From Paractinoplanes ovalisporus (GTDB lineage: Bacteria > Actinomycetota > Actinomycetes > Mycobacteriales > Micromonosporaceae): a stretch of DNA of 64,000 nucleotides. Position numbers and translations under genes: made by a program. Below are positions 35,024 through 42,767 of this stretch, piece after piece; position 1 is the stretch's first letter, and each line of letters starts with the position of its first letter. Location: NCBI RefSeq assembly GCF_016834655.1, contig NZ_JAENHP010000010.1, positions 124,001 to 188,000 of the forward strand. The letters run 5' to 3'. The notes below the pieces were generated by a model. That model was not told the DNA's origin, did no database searches, and saw nothing but the letters and a program-made list of their open reading frames with translations.

Positions 35024-36096
35024 CGCTGCGCTCTCCCCGGTGGCGGGCCGGGCTGATCTGCGTCCTGATGCTGCTCGCCGGAATGCTCACCGTGGGCGCC
35101 GCGGAACAGGCGGCGTCGCTGTGGCGGAGCCTGCTCGACGCCGGCTGCATCCTGCCCTCGGGCCGCACCTCGACCACCCTGATCTGCCGCCGGATGTATG
35201 AGCCGGTGGACACCCGGGACACCTTCGTGGTCATCTACCTGGCGGTCGTGCTCGTGGCCGGGATTGCGCTGCTCAACTGGGCGGTCCGGCCGATCCGTGA
35301 CCTCGCGGGTCAGCTCGACGCCCTCGGCCCGCAGAACTTCGCCTATCGCGTACGGAGTTCACGTCGCCGGGGTGAGATGGCCGAGCTGGCCGGCGCGGTC
35401 AACGGCATGATCAGCCGGGTCGCGGTCGGTTACGAGTCGCAACGCCGGTTCGCCGCCGACGCCTCCCACGAACTGCGCACCCCGCTGGCCGTGCAGCGCA
35501 CGCTCATCGAGGTCAGCCTGGCCCGCAACCCCAGCCCGGAGAAGCTGCGCGTGGTGGCCGAGCAGCTTCTCGAGACCAATGAGCGCAACGTACGGCTGAT
35601 CGAGGCCCTGCTCGTGCTGAGCGAGAGTGAACGCGGGCTCGCATCGCAGAGCGCCCTGCGGCTGGACACGATCGTGGCCGCGGTGGTGTCCGAGCACCGG
35701 AGCGCGGCGGCCGAAGCCTCGGTGACCGTCACCACGCAGCTTGCGCCGCGGGTCGTGATCGGCGAGCAGGTGCTGCTCGAACGCCTCGTCACCAACCTCG
35801 TCCAGAACGCGATCAAGTACAACCGGCCCGGCGGCACCGTGCACGTCGGGGTCGGCGACGATCCGGCGCTGGTCGTGGCGAACACCGGCGACGACGTGCC
35901 GGCCGAGTCGGTGGCGGGGCTGTTCGAGCCGTTCCACCGCCTGAACGGCGTCCGGATCGACCACAGCGGCGGCGTCGGGCTGGGCCTGACCATCGCCCGC
36001 GCGATCGTGCACGCGCACGACGGCACCATCGCGGCCACCTCCACCGGGCACGACGGGCTGCGGGTCGCGGTGATGATGCCGTACGAAATCGGATAA
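35020..36096 (+). CDS. Sensor histidine kinase of the efflux locus
   Basis: This 358-residue kinase has two TM segments (~12-30 and ~69-88) flanking a short extracytoplasmic loop that contains two Cys residues (AGCILPSG, LICRR). HAMP, HisKA (acceptor His150 in DASHELRTPL) and HATPase_c (NLVQNAIKYN, ANTGDDVP, GVGLGLTIA) follow. The short loop is typical of kinases that sense envelope damage or membrane-active antibiotics. The regulator site at 36093 overlaps its stop codon. Confidence 0.92.
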   Translation: MTLRSPRWRAGLICVLMLLAGMLTVGAAEQAASLWRSLLDAGCILPSGRTSTTLICRRMYEPVDTRDTFVVIYLAVVLVAGIALLNWAVRPIRDLAGQLDALGPQNFAYRVRSSRRRGEMAELAGAVNGMISRVAVGYESQRRFAADASHELRTPLAVQRTLIEVSLARNPSPEKLRVVAEQLLETNERNVRLIEALLVLSESERGLASQSALRLDTIVAAVVSEHRSAAAEASVTVTTQLAPRVVIGEQVLLERLVTNLVQNAIKYNRPGGTVHVGVGDDPALVVANTGDDVPAESVAGLFEPFHRLNGVRIDHSGGVGLGLTIARAIVHAHDGTIAATSTGHDGLRVAVMMPYEIG

Positions 36097-36109
36097 GGAA
36101 GTTGTAAGG
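36093..36109. promoter_or_regulatory. Response-regulator direct-repeat operator, efflux copy
   Basis: ATAAGG-N5-GTAAGG has the same 11-bp period as the inverted copy at 34300-34316. It is centred about 55 bases before the predicted transcription start at 36156, a normal activator position for OmpR-type regulators. Confidence 0.6.
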
Positions 36110-36142
36110 ACGAGGCTTACGGTCGCCGAATCCCGCTTCTCC

Positions 36143-36148
36143 GATAGT
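36143..36148 (+). promoter_or_regulatory. -10 element of the efflux operon
   Basis: GATAGT ends seven bases before the ATG at 36156, so the lipoprotein mRNA is probably leaderless and starts at the ATG. Confidence 0.45.
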
Positions 36149-36155
36149 TCTCGGC

Positions 36156-36989
36156 ATGCGACGACTCATGTGGATTCCCGCCGCCGTGCTCACGACCGGG
36201 CTGCTGCTCACCGGCTGCGGCTCCTCGACCGGGGAGAGCACCACCACGGGCCAGGCCGGCACCAGCACGGCGACGGACGACGCCACCAAACGGCAGAACG
36301 CCGAGAAGGAGATCGCCGACTGCATGAAGGCGAAGGGCTTCCAGTACGAGGTCCCGCCGCCCCTGGCCGGCAACGCGCCCGCCGGCGACTTCTCGGGAAC
36401 CTCCAGCCTGCTCAAGACCGACGACGAGCTGCGCGAGTTCCGCAAGAAGTACGGCTTCGGGATCTTCGCCCAGCTCGTCTGGCCGGACGACCCCATGGTC
36501 AAGGAACCGGAGTCGGCCCCGAACCCCAACAACGCGATCCGGTCCGCGCTTGACCCGGCCCGGCAGAAGGCCTACGACGCCGCCCTGGGCGAGGACTCCC
36601 AGGACGACGGGTGCGCCACCGCCGCCTACATGAAGCACTTCGGCACCACCGACCCCTCGTCGGCCGAGAACAAGCAGGCCAAGCGCGCCTACGAGAAGTA
36701 CCGGACCGACGCCGAGGTCGTGAAGGCCGCCCGTCAGTACGCCGACTGCCTGACCGGCCAGGGCTACAAGGTCGCCTCGGCCGAGCCGGGCCGGGTCGAG
36801 AACGGCGTGTACGACTCGATCGTCGACCCGCTGCAGGACGGCGGCGACGTCACCGTGGCGCAGGCCCGCAAGCAGCTGCCCCGCGAGGTCGAGGCCGCGC
36901 TGGCCGATCTGGACTGCCGGGGCGCGTACGCCGAGATCACCCGTACCCGGTACGCCGCGGTCGCCACCCGGGGCGGCGGGGAAGGCTGA
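36156..36989 (+). CDS. Lipoprotein of the two-component/efflux locus, function unknown
   Basis: This 277-residue protein has a lipobox LLLTGC (Cys21) followed by a Ser/Thr-rich linker. The mature domain contains three further Cys positions in repeated contexts (IADCMKAKGF, QYADCLTGQGY, plus DDGCATAAY and LDCRGAY), suggesting two similar halves with disulfides. Such lipoproteins precede membrane-fusion/ABC genes in many actinomycetes. It may sense or bind the exported compound. It is followed two bases later by the fusion-protein gene. Confidence 0.8.
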   Translation: MRRLMWIPAAVLTTGLLLTGCGSSTGESTTTGQAGTSTATDDATKRQNAEKEIADCMKAKGFQYEVPPPLAGNAPAGDFSGTSSLLKTDDELREFRKKYGFGIFAQLVWPDDPMVKEPESAPNPNNAIRSALDPARQKAYDAALGEDSQDDGCATAAYMKHFGTTDPSSAENKQAKRAYEKYRTDAEVVKAARQYADCLTGQGYKVASAEPGRVENGVYDSIVDPLQDGGDVTVAQARKQLPREVEAALADLDCRGAYAEITRTRYAAVATRGGGEG

Positions 36990-36991
36990 GC

Positions 36992-38191
36992 ATGCTCACC
37001 CCGTTCCGCATGGTGGCCGGCACCACGTCGATCGCCCTGATCGCCGCCGCCGGGGGCTGGATCGCGGCGAGCCAGATCCGTTCGCCCGCCGACGCCGCGG
37101 CCGCCCGCCAGGCCCCCGAGGCCTCGCTGATCACGGTCCCGGTCGAGCGGCGGTCGCTCACCTCCCAGGTGGTCACCCAGGGCTCGGTGACCTACGGCCG
37201 GGCGCGGCCGATCACGCTTACCGGCACGGTCGCGGCCGCCGACGGCTCACAAATGATCACCAAGTCGTCCGCCTCCGGACGCACCCTGCGCGAGGGGGAC
37301 GTCCTGCTGGAGATCAACGGGCGGCCGGTGTTCGTGCTCGAGGGGAAGGTGCCGATGTACCGGACGCTGACCCGCGGCAGCGAGGGCGACGACGTCCGCC
37401 AGGTGCGGGCCGCGCTGCGGCGGCTGGTGCCGAAACGCCGGCTCGCGGCCTCGGGGGCGGTGAACGACAGCGTGCTGAATGCGGTCCGGGCCCTCTACAA
37501 GGAAGCCGGGTATGCGGCCGTCGAGCCGACCACCGAACAACGGACCCGGCTCCGGGAGCTGGAACGGGCGGTGACCGGCGCCGAGGGGCAGGCGCTCGAG
37601 GACGCGCGGGTCGACCTGGCGGACTACCGGAAGACGTACGGGGTGAGCATCCCCAGCGGCGAGATCGTCTTCCTGCCGCAACTGCCCGTACGGGTCACCG
37701 CGGTCACCGCCCAGGCCGGCACCTCACCGTCCGGCCCGGTGGCCACCGTGGCCGACCCGGCGCTGGTGGTGAACGCGACGGTCGCCACCGAGGACGCCGA
37801 GCTGCTCCGGACCGGTCTCACCGCGACCCTGCGGGACGAGAACGGTGGCGAGTCGGCGGCCACCGTGACGGCGATCCGGTCCGCCGGGGACGAGGGCACG
37901 CCGATCGTCCTGACCCCGAAGGACCGGGCCCGCGCGGCGGCTCTGACCGGACGCTCGGTACAGGTGTCGATCGAGGTCGGCCGGACCGGGGGAGAGGTGC
38001 TCGCCGTGCCGGTGGCCGCGGTCTTCACCGCCTCCGACGGCCAGGCCCGTGTGACCGTGGCCGACGCGACCGGCGCGCGCCGCGACGTGCCGGTCGAACC
38101 GGGACTGGCCGCCGGCGGCGACGTCGAGGTCACCCCGGTCGGCGGTGCCGCCCTCGAGGAGGGGGACCGGGTCGTCGTGAGCGGCTCATGA
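36992..38191 (+). CDS. Membrane-fusion (HlyD-like) protein with peptidoglycan-binding domain
   Basis: This 399-residue protein has one N-terminal anchor helix (TSIALIAAAGGWIAAS), a lipoyl/barrel-sandwich region (ITVPVERRSLTSQVVTQGSVTYG) and an inserted PG_binding_1 domain (RGSEGDDVRQVRAALRRL). Barrel segments to the C-terminus (VLAVPVAAVFTASDGQARVTV) follow. This is the periplasmic adaptor form found with MacB-type ABC exporters in Gram-positives; the PG-binding insert would fix it to the wall. It overlaps the ATPase start (ATGA). Confidence 0.9.
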   Translation: MLTPFRMVAGTTSIALIAAAGGWIAASQIRSPADAAAARQAPEASLITVPVERRSLTSQVVTQGSVTYGRARPITLTGTVAAADGSQMITKSSASGRTLREGDVLLEINGRPVFVLEGKVPMYRTLTRGSEGDDVRQVRAALRRLVPKRRLAASGAVNDSVLNAVRALYKEAGYAAVEPTTEQRTRLRELERAVTGAEGQALEDARVDLADYRKTYGVSIPSGEIVFLPQLPVRVTAVTAQAGTSPSGPVATVADPALVVNATVATEDAELLRTGLTATLRDENGGESAATVTAIRSAGDEGTPIVLTPKDRARAAALTGRSVQVSIEVGRTGGEVLAVPVAAVFTASDGQARVTVADATGARRDVPVEPGLAAGGDVEVTPVGGAALEEGDRVVVSGS

Positions 38192-38892
38192 CGGACGTCC
38201 TCGAACTCGCCGCCGTGCACCGGGTCTTCCCAGCCGACCCGCCGGTGACCGCCCTGGCCGGGGTGGATCTGCGCGTACGGCGGGGCGACTACCTGGCCAT
38301 CGTCGGTCCCTCCGGCTCGGGCAAGTCGACGCTGCTCAACGTGCTCGGCCTGCTCGACGTGCCGAGCACGGGCAGCTACCGGTTCGAGGGCGCCGAGACG
38401 ACCACGATGAGCGACCGGCGCCGTACGGGGCTGCGCGGCTCCCGGATCGGGTTCGTGTTCCAGTCCTTTCACCTGCTCATGTACCGCAGCGTGCTGGAGA
38501 ACGTGATGCTCGGCGGGCTCTACACCGGCGTACCGCTCGCCGAACGCCGCACCCGGGCGGTGGCCGCGCTCGACCGGGTCGGCCTCGGGCACCGGCACCG
38601 GTTCCTGCCCAGCCGGCTCTCCGGCGGCGAACGGCAGCGGGTGGCGATCGCCCGTGCCCTGGTCGGCGACCCGGCCCTGCTGCTGTGCGACGAGCCGACC
38701 GGCAACCTGGACAGCGCGAACACGGCCTCGGTGCTCGACCTGTTCGACGACCTGCGGGCCGGCGGCGCCACCCTGCTCGTGATTACGCACGACGCGACGG
38801 TGGCGGCGCGCGCCGACCGCCAGGTGCGCATCACCGACGGTCGGATCTCGATCACGCCCGCCGCGGCCCGCGCCGACGGGCGGATCTCGTGA
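38188..38892 (+). CDS. ABC exporter ATP-binding protein (MacB/LolD type)
   Basis: This 234-residue ATPase has Walker A GPSGSGKST, Q-loop FQSFHLL, signature SGGERQRVAIARAL, Walker B LLLCDEPTGNLD and H-loop ITHD. The sequence matches the MacB/LolD class that pairs with FtsX-like permeases. It is translationally coupled on both sides. Confidence 0.95.
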   Translation: MTDVLELAAVHRVFPADPPVTALAGVDLRVRRGDYLAIVGPSGSGKSTLLNVLGLLDVPSTGSYRFEGAETTTMSDRRRTGLRGSRIGFVFQSFHLLMYRSVLENVMLGGLYTGVPLAERRTRAVAALDRVGLGHRHRFLPSRLSGGERQRVAIARALVGDPALLLCDEPTGNLDSANTASVLDLFDDLRAGGATLLVITHDATVAARADRQVRITDGRISITPAAARADGRIS

Positions 38893-40094
38893 AGGCGCGG
38901 GACCTGATCACCGAGGCGGTCAGCGGGGTCGGGGCCCGACCGGCCCGTACGGTCCTCACGATCGCCGGTGTCGTGGTGGGTATCGGCACCCTGGTCACCA
39001 CGTTGGGCGTGTCGGCCACGGCGGGCAACCAGATCGCCGGCCGGTTCGACGCGGTCACCGCCACCGAGATCACCGTGCGTGTGCCGGTGCCCACCGGCAG
39101 GAACGCCCCACCGGCCGTGTCGTGGAGCGCCCCCGACAACGTCGCCCGGCTCAACGGGGTCACGGCGGTCGCGGCCTGGTCCCGTACACCCGAAGGTCGT
39201 GATCTTCCGGTCCGGGCCAACGCCGTGCGCGACCCGACCCGCATCGTGGACCGGCTGCTGCCCGTGCTCGGCTCGACCGACACGGTGCCGGCCGCGACCC
39301 GGTCCACCCTCGCCGCCGGACGGTTCTTCGACGCCGGGCACGTCTGCCGCCGCGACCGGGTGGCGGTTCTCGGCCCGCTGGCCGCCGAGCAGCTGGGACT
39401 GACCCGCATCGACAACCAACCCGCCGTGTTCGTCGACGGGAAGGCGTACACGGTGATCGGGATCCTCGGCCCGCCCGGCCGTCCGGACCAGCCGGTGCCG
39501 GCCACCGCGGTGATCCTGCCGTGGACCGCGGCCGACGACGGCCTGGGCCTGGGCCCGATCAGCACGGTCGCGATCACCACCGACCTGGGCGGCGCCCAGC
39601 TGATCGCCCGGCAGGCGCCGGTCGCGCTCGCCCCGAACGACCCGTCGGGCCTGGAGGTGGAGGCGCCGCCCGACCCGGCCACGCTGCGCAACGGCGTCGC
39701 CGGCGACGTCAGCGGCCTGCTGCTGATCCTCGGCCTGGTCTCGCTGATCGTGGCCGCCCTCGGCATCGCCAACGTCACCCTGGTCACGGTCATGGAACGC
39801 ACCGCCGAGATCGGCCTGCGCCGCGCGATGGGCGCCCGCCGCCACCACATCGCGGTCCAGTTTCTCCTCGAGTCCACCGTCATCGGCCTGCTCGGCGGCA
39901 TCGTGGGCGCGAGCGCGGGCATCCTGGCGGTGGTCGCGATCAGCGTGGCCCAGCAGTGGACCCCTGTCGTCGACGGCACGCTGGCCGCCACCTCACCCCT
40001 GGTCGGCGCGCTGGTCGGGCTGGTGGCCGGCCTCTACCCGGCGATGCGGGCCGCCCGCATGCAGCCGGTCGACGCCCTGCGCGGCCCGGCCTGA
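38889..40094 (+). CDS. MacB/FtsX-type ABC permease
   Basis: This 401-residue protein has one N-terminal TM, a large extracytoplasmic MacB periplasmic-core domain (~45-270) and three C-terminal TMs in an FtsX domain. That domain contains the typical GIANVTLVTVMERTAEIGLRRAMGA. The GTG at 38889 overlaps the ATPase stop. Together with the fusion protein and lipoprotein it should form a substrate-expelling (mechanotransmission) exporter for antibiotics, peptides or lipids. The last 38 bases are tandemly duplicated downstream. Confidence 0.92.
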   Translation: MKARDLITEAVSGVGARPARTVLTIAGVVVGIGTLVTTLGVSATAGNQIAGRFDAVTATEITVRVPVPTGRNAPPAVSWSAPDNVARLNGVTAVAAWSRTPEGRDLPVRANAVRDPTRIVDRLLPVLGSTDTVPAATRSTLAAGRFFDAGHVCRRDRVAVLGPLAAEQLGLTRIDNQPAVFVDGKAYTVIGILGPPGRPDQPVPATAVILPWTAADDGLGLGPISTVAITTDLGGAQLIARQAPVALAPNDPSGLEVEAPPDPATLRNGVAGDVSGLLLILGLVSLIVAALGIANVTLVTVMERTAEIGLRRAMGARRHHIAVQFLLESTVIGLLGGIVGASAGILAVVAISVAQQWTPVVDGTLAATSPLVGALVGLVAGLYPAMRAARMQPVDALRGPA

Positions 40095-40139
40095 CCCGGC
40101 GGCCGGTCGACGCCCTGCGTGGCCCGGCTTAACCCGGCG
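40064..40139 (+). repeat. 38-bp tandem duplication covering the permease gene end
   Basis: Two copies, 40064-40101 and 40102-40139, differ at two or three positions. The unit covers the last codons, VDALRGPA, and the TGA of the permease gene. In the second copy the stop triplet has changed, but it is out of the coding path. A partial third start (GCCGGT) follows at 40140. This looks like recent slippage or unequal recombination. Confidence 0.85.
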
Positions 40140-40151
40140 GCCGGTTCCCGG

Positions 40152-40553
40152 TCAGGCCGAGGACAGCAGGTCCTCGTGCAGGGTGATGGGCAGACGGGCC
40201 CACACGGTCTTGCCCTGGCTGGTGCGTCGCACGCCCCAGCCGGTGGCGACGGCCGCGACCAGCAGCAGACCCCGGCCGCCGGCTCGGTGGCCGTCCGGTG
40301 CCTGGGGTCGTGGCGGTGCCGGATCGTGGTCGGTGACCTGGATCAGGACGTCGTTGCCGACGACGTCGATGCTCAGCACCCCGTCGGAGCGGGTGTGCTG
40401 GTTGACGTTCTGGACGAGTTCGCTGATCACCAGAAGAGCATCGTCGACGACGTTCCCGGAAGCGTCTCCGGCGGAGCGTAGAACGTCACCGGCGGCCTGC
40501 CGCATCGGTCCGGCCGCCTCACCATTGACGAAGGGGGTCCTGAGCAGCTTCAT
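40152..40553 (-). CDS. RsbW-like ATP-binding (HATPase_c) anti-sigma-type protein
   Basis: This 133-residue stand-alone HATPase_c_2 domain has N-box VISELVQNVNQHTRS, a G1-like motif VTDHDPAPP and a Gly-rich lid GGRGLLLV. Hundreds of such proteins exist in streptomycetes and relatives, and they act as serine kinases or anti-sigma factors. The ATG at 40553 has GGGGGAGG six bases upstream. There is no sigma factor or anti-anti-sigma gene nearby, so the partner is unknown. Confidence 0.88.
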   Translation of the reverse strand: MKLLRTPFVNGEAAGPMRQAAGDVLRSAGDASGNVVDDALLVISELVQNVNQHTRSDGVLSIDVVGNDVLIQVTDHDPAPPRPQAPDGHRAGGRGLLLVAAVATGWGVRRTSQGKTVWARLPITLHEDLLSSA

Positions 40554-40658
40554 CGCACGCCTCCCCCTGCTCGTGGTGATTCCTTACCCGTAACGGGGCG
40601 GAGAAAGCAGGCGGAGGCCCGGATATCGCAATGTCACCCGGACGGTGACGGTCAAGCG

Positions 40659-40697
40659 CCGGGTCACGGGGGCCTGGGTGCTGCTCCCGTGACCCGG
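40659..40697 (-). terminator. Strong terminator after the PL3 pectate lyase gene
   Basis: A perfect 12-bp inverted repeat, CCGGGTCACGGG and CCCGTGACCCGG, encloses a 15-nt loop. On the minus strand it starts seven bases after the lyase stop at 40705. Confidence 0.8.
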
Positions 40698-40704
40698 GGA
40701 CGGG

Positions 40705-41916
40705 CTAGCGGTACGTGATGTCGCTCTGGCTGACCTTGCAGTTGCTGTCGTTCCAACCGGCGCCCAGATACTTGGGCTCACTGCCCTTGGCGACGCCCTG
40801 GTACTTGCCGCAGACCACGGCGCTCGAGGCGTTGCTCAAGGTGACCCGGGTGATGGTGGCCGTGTCGCCCCAGTTGGAGTTGATGCCGGCGACCATGTCG
40901 ATGTCGTTCAGCAGCACGTTGTCGATCTTCACATGCCGGGTGTACGAGTTGGTGCAGTTGCCGCAGCCGCGGTAGAGCTTGCCGGAGCCGCTCAGGTAGA
41001 AGCCGGAGATGCTGACGGTGCCGTTGCCGTTGTGCTGGAACGTCTTGTCGCTGCCGTTGCGGGCTCCGCCGCCGATGACGTAGCTGGTGCCGCCGCCGGT
41101 GCCCTTGAACGTCGCGGCGTCCTCGCCGATGTCGTTCCACCACACGTTGCGGATGGTGCAGGTGCCCTCGCAGTGCACGCCGTCGCCGGCCGGGGAGCCG
41201 AGGATGACGTTCTGCAGGGTGCCGCCGTTGGCGATCTTGAACATCGGGTCCTGGGACTCGCTCTGCGAGCCGTCGCCGATGCAGCAGTACGTCTTCATGC
41301 CGCCGTCGAAGGTGCCCGAGACGTTGACCGTGCTCGAGATGCTGACCGAGCCCGCCGAGGACGGCCAGGCGCCGGTCGGCGTGCCCGAGCCGCCGGTCGG
41401 GGGCGGGGAGGTCGGCGTGGTCGTCGGCGGAGTGGTCGGGGTCGAGCCGCCACCACTCGCGTACGTCTCGAACTCGGCGATTCGCGGCGCGGCCGACGCA
41501 CTCGTGATGTCGAGGGTCAGCTTCTTCAGCGACGTGGAGCTGAACGAGATCGTGCTCGGGCTGCCGCTGCCGCTGGTCAGGACGGCGCCGGTGTCGGCGT
41601 TGAGCAGCCGCCAGGCGCTGATCGAGCCGCCGCCCGAGGCCTGCCGGATGATCGCCGAGGACACCGTGGTGGCGCTGCTCCACTTGACCGAGACGTAGCC
41701 GGTCGCGCTCGCCGGTGACCAGTAGGTGCTGGTGCTGCCGTCCTTGACGTTGCCGTAGCTGGTGCCGCTGGCCTTGCTGGAACCGTCGGCGCCGCCGGCC
41801 AGGCTCAGGTTGTCGGCCGCCAGGGCCTGGGTGGCCGGCAGCGTCAGCATGATCGCGGCGGCCGTGATCGCGGTGGCGGCCCCGGCCGACCACCGTAGGG
41901 CGACTGATCGTTTCAT
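40705..41916 (-). CDS. Secreted pectate lyase, PL3 family, with N-terminal carbohydrate-binding domain
   Basis: This 403-residue protein has a signal peptide (ITAAAIMLTLPATQALAAD). A discoidin-type (F5/8) carbohydrate-binding domain covers ~35-150 (SSKASGTSYGNVKDGSTSTYW in part), and a Thr/Pro linker follows. The PL3 catalytic domain (~185-403) shows MKTYCCIGDGSQSE, GTLQNVILG, DGVHCEG, NVWWNDIGEDAATFKG and HNGNGTVSISGF. PL3 enzymes cleave polygalacturonate by calcium-dependent beta-elimination at high pH. It is part of a plant-cell-wall-degrading cluster. Confidence 0.92.
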   Translation of the reverse strand: MKRSVALRWSAGAATAITAAAIMLTLPATQALAADNLSLAGGADGSSKASGTSYGNVKDGSTSTYWSPASATGYVSVKWSSATTVSSAIIRQASGGGSISAWRLLNADTGAVLTSGSGSPSTISFSSTSLKKLTLDITSASAAPRIAEFETYASGGGSTPTTPPTTTPTSPPPTGGSGTPTGAWPSSAGSVSISSTVNVSGTFDGGMKTYCCIGDGSQSESQDPMFKIANGGTLQNVILGSPAGDGVHCEGTCTIRNVWWNDIGEDAATFKGTGGGTSYVIGGGARNGSDKTFQHNGNGTVSISGFYLSGSGKLYRGCGNCTNSYTRHVKIDNVLLNDIDMVAGINSNWGDTATITRVTLSNASSAVVCGKYQGVAKGSEPKYLGAGWNDSNCKVSQSDITYR

Positions 41917-41968
41917 CCCTGTCTCGCTTCCATCGTCGGGAGTGCGTCGCGCCGCCCTTCCCACGACA

Positions 41969-41982
41969 GGAAAGCGCTTACC
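41969..41982. promoter_or_regulatory. LacI-type operator-like palindrome upstream of the PL3 gene
   Basis: GGAAAGCGCTTACC has the AAGCGCTT core and centre-CG symmetry of LacI-family operators. It lies about 50 bases before the lyase start. It is similar to, but weaker than, the CebR-like box at 44192-44205. Confidence 0.45.
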
Positions 41983-42043
41983 TGCGGACGATAGGCATCC
42001 ATCGATATCAAGACAAGGAGTTGCAGGATTTGCATTTGCGGAC

Positions 42044-42078
42044 GCCGATGCCCCGCGGAGACTCCGCGGGGCATCGGC
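42044..42078 (-). terminator. Long perfect hairpin terminator after the ChW gene
   Basis: A 17-base arm at 42044-42060 and its exact complement at 42062-42078 leave a one-base centre, giving about a 16-bp stem. It begins 16 bases beyond the minus-strand stop at 42094. The length and perfection are unusual. Confidence 0.8.
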
Positions 42079-42093
42079 GATTCGGGACAGGGG

Positions 42094-42693
42094 TCAGGCC
42101 AGGACGCGCAGCGCCTCGATGCTCCGGGCCTGGCCGACGGTGCCGACCTGGATCTGCCCGGCGCGGCGGGAGCACTGCCACTTCTGCCAGCCGGTGTTCT
42201 GCACGTGGGCCTGGGCGCAGAGCGGCGTGCGGGTGCTCAGCCGCAGCGCCTCCATGCGCAGCGACCGGCCCTGGGTGCCGATGGCCACGTTGCCGGCCGC
42301 GCCGGTGCACTTGGTGCGCTGCCAGCCCTGGTTCTGCACGTGGGCCTGGGCGCACACGCCGCCGAGACGCATGGTCGAGATCGCCAGGGCCTCGAGGCGC
42401 AGCGAGCGGCCGACGGTTCCGGCGATCGCGGCCTTGCGGTTGGTCGAGCACCGCCAGCCCTGCCAGCCCAGGTTCTGCACGTGGGCGTTGACGCAGACGG
42501 CGTTGCGGTCGCGGCGCATCTGCATCTTGGCCGCGGGGCTCAGCAGGGGAGCCTTGACGGTCGCGACGGGAGCGGGCGGGGCGGCCGGCGCCACGGGTGC
42601 CGCGGAGGCCGGGCCGGCGACCGGAAGGGAGAGCGCGGAGACGGCGAGGCTCACCATCGCCGCGTTACGGAGGAACTTCGGAAGTCTTGCCAT
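42094..42693 (-). CDS. Secreted protein with three ChW repeats
   Basis: This 199-residue protein has a signal peptide (MVSLAVSALSLPVAGPASA) and an Ala/Pro linker. Three ~48-residue repeats follow, each with the pattern AHVQN-x-GWQ...C...GT-x-GR/QxxR-x-EAL. This is the ChW (clostridial hydrophobic, conserved Trp) repeat. In clostridia ChW proteins are surface or cellulosome-associated; their ligand is unknown. Each repeat also carries a conserved Cys pair (VCVNAHV...WRCST, VCAQAHV...TKCTG, LCAQAHV...WQCSR), probably a disulfide. No clear ribosome site is seen. Confidence 0.82.
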   Translation of the reverse strand: MARLPKFLRNAAMVSLAVSALSLPVAGPASAAPVAPAAPPAPVATVKAPLLSPAAKMQMRRDRNAVCVNAHVQNLGWQGWRCSTNRKAAIAGTVGRSLRLEALAISTMRLGGVCAQAHVQNQGWQRTKCTGAAGNVAIGTQGRSLRMEALRLSTRTPLCAQAHVQNTGWQKWQCSRRAGQIQVGTVGQARSIEALRVLA

Positions 42694-42767
42694 GGTGATG
42701 AGAGGCGCCGGCCGGGATGCCATGACGCGGATCGGGGGCAATTTCCGGCAAATTCCCCCGTACGGGG

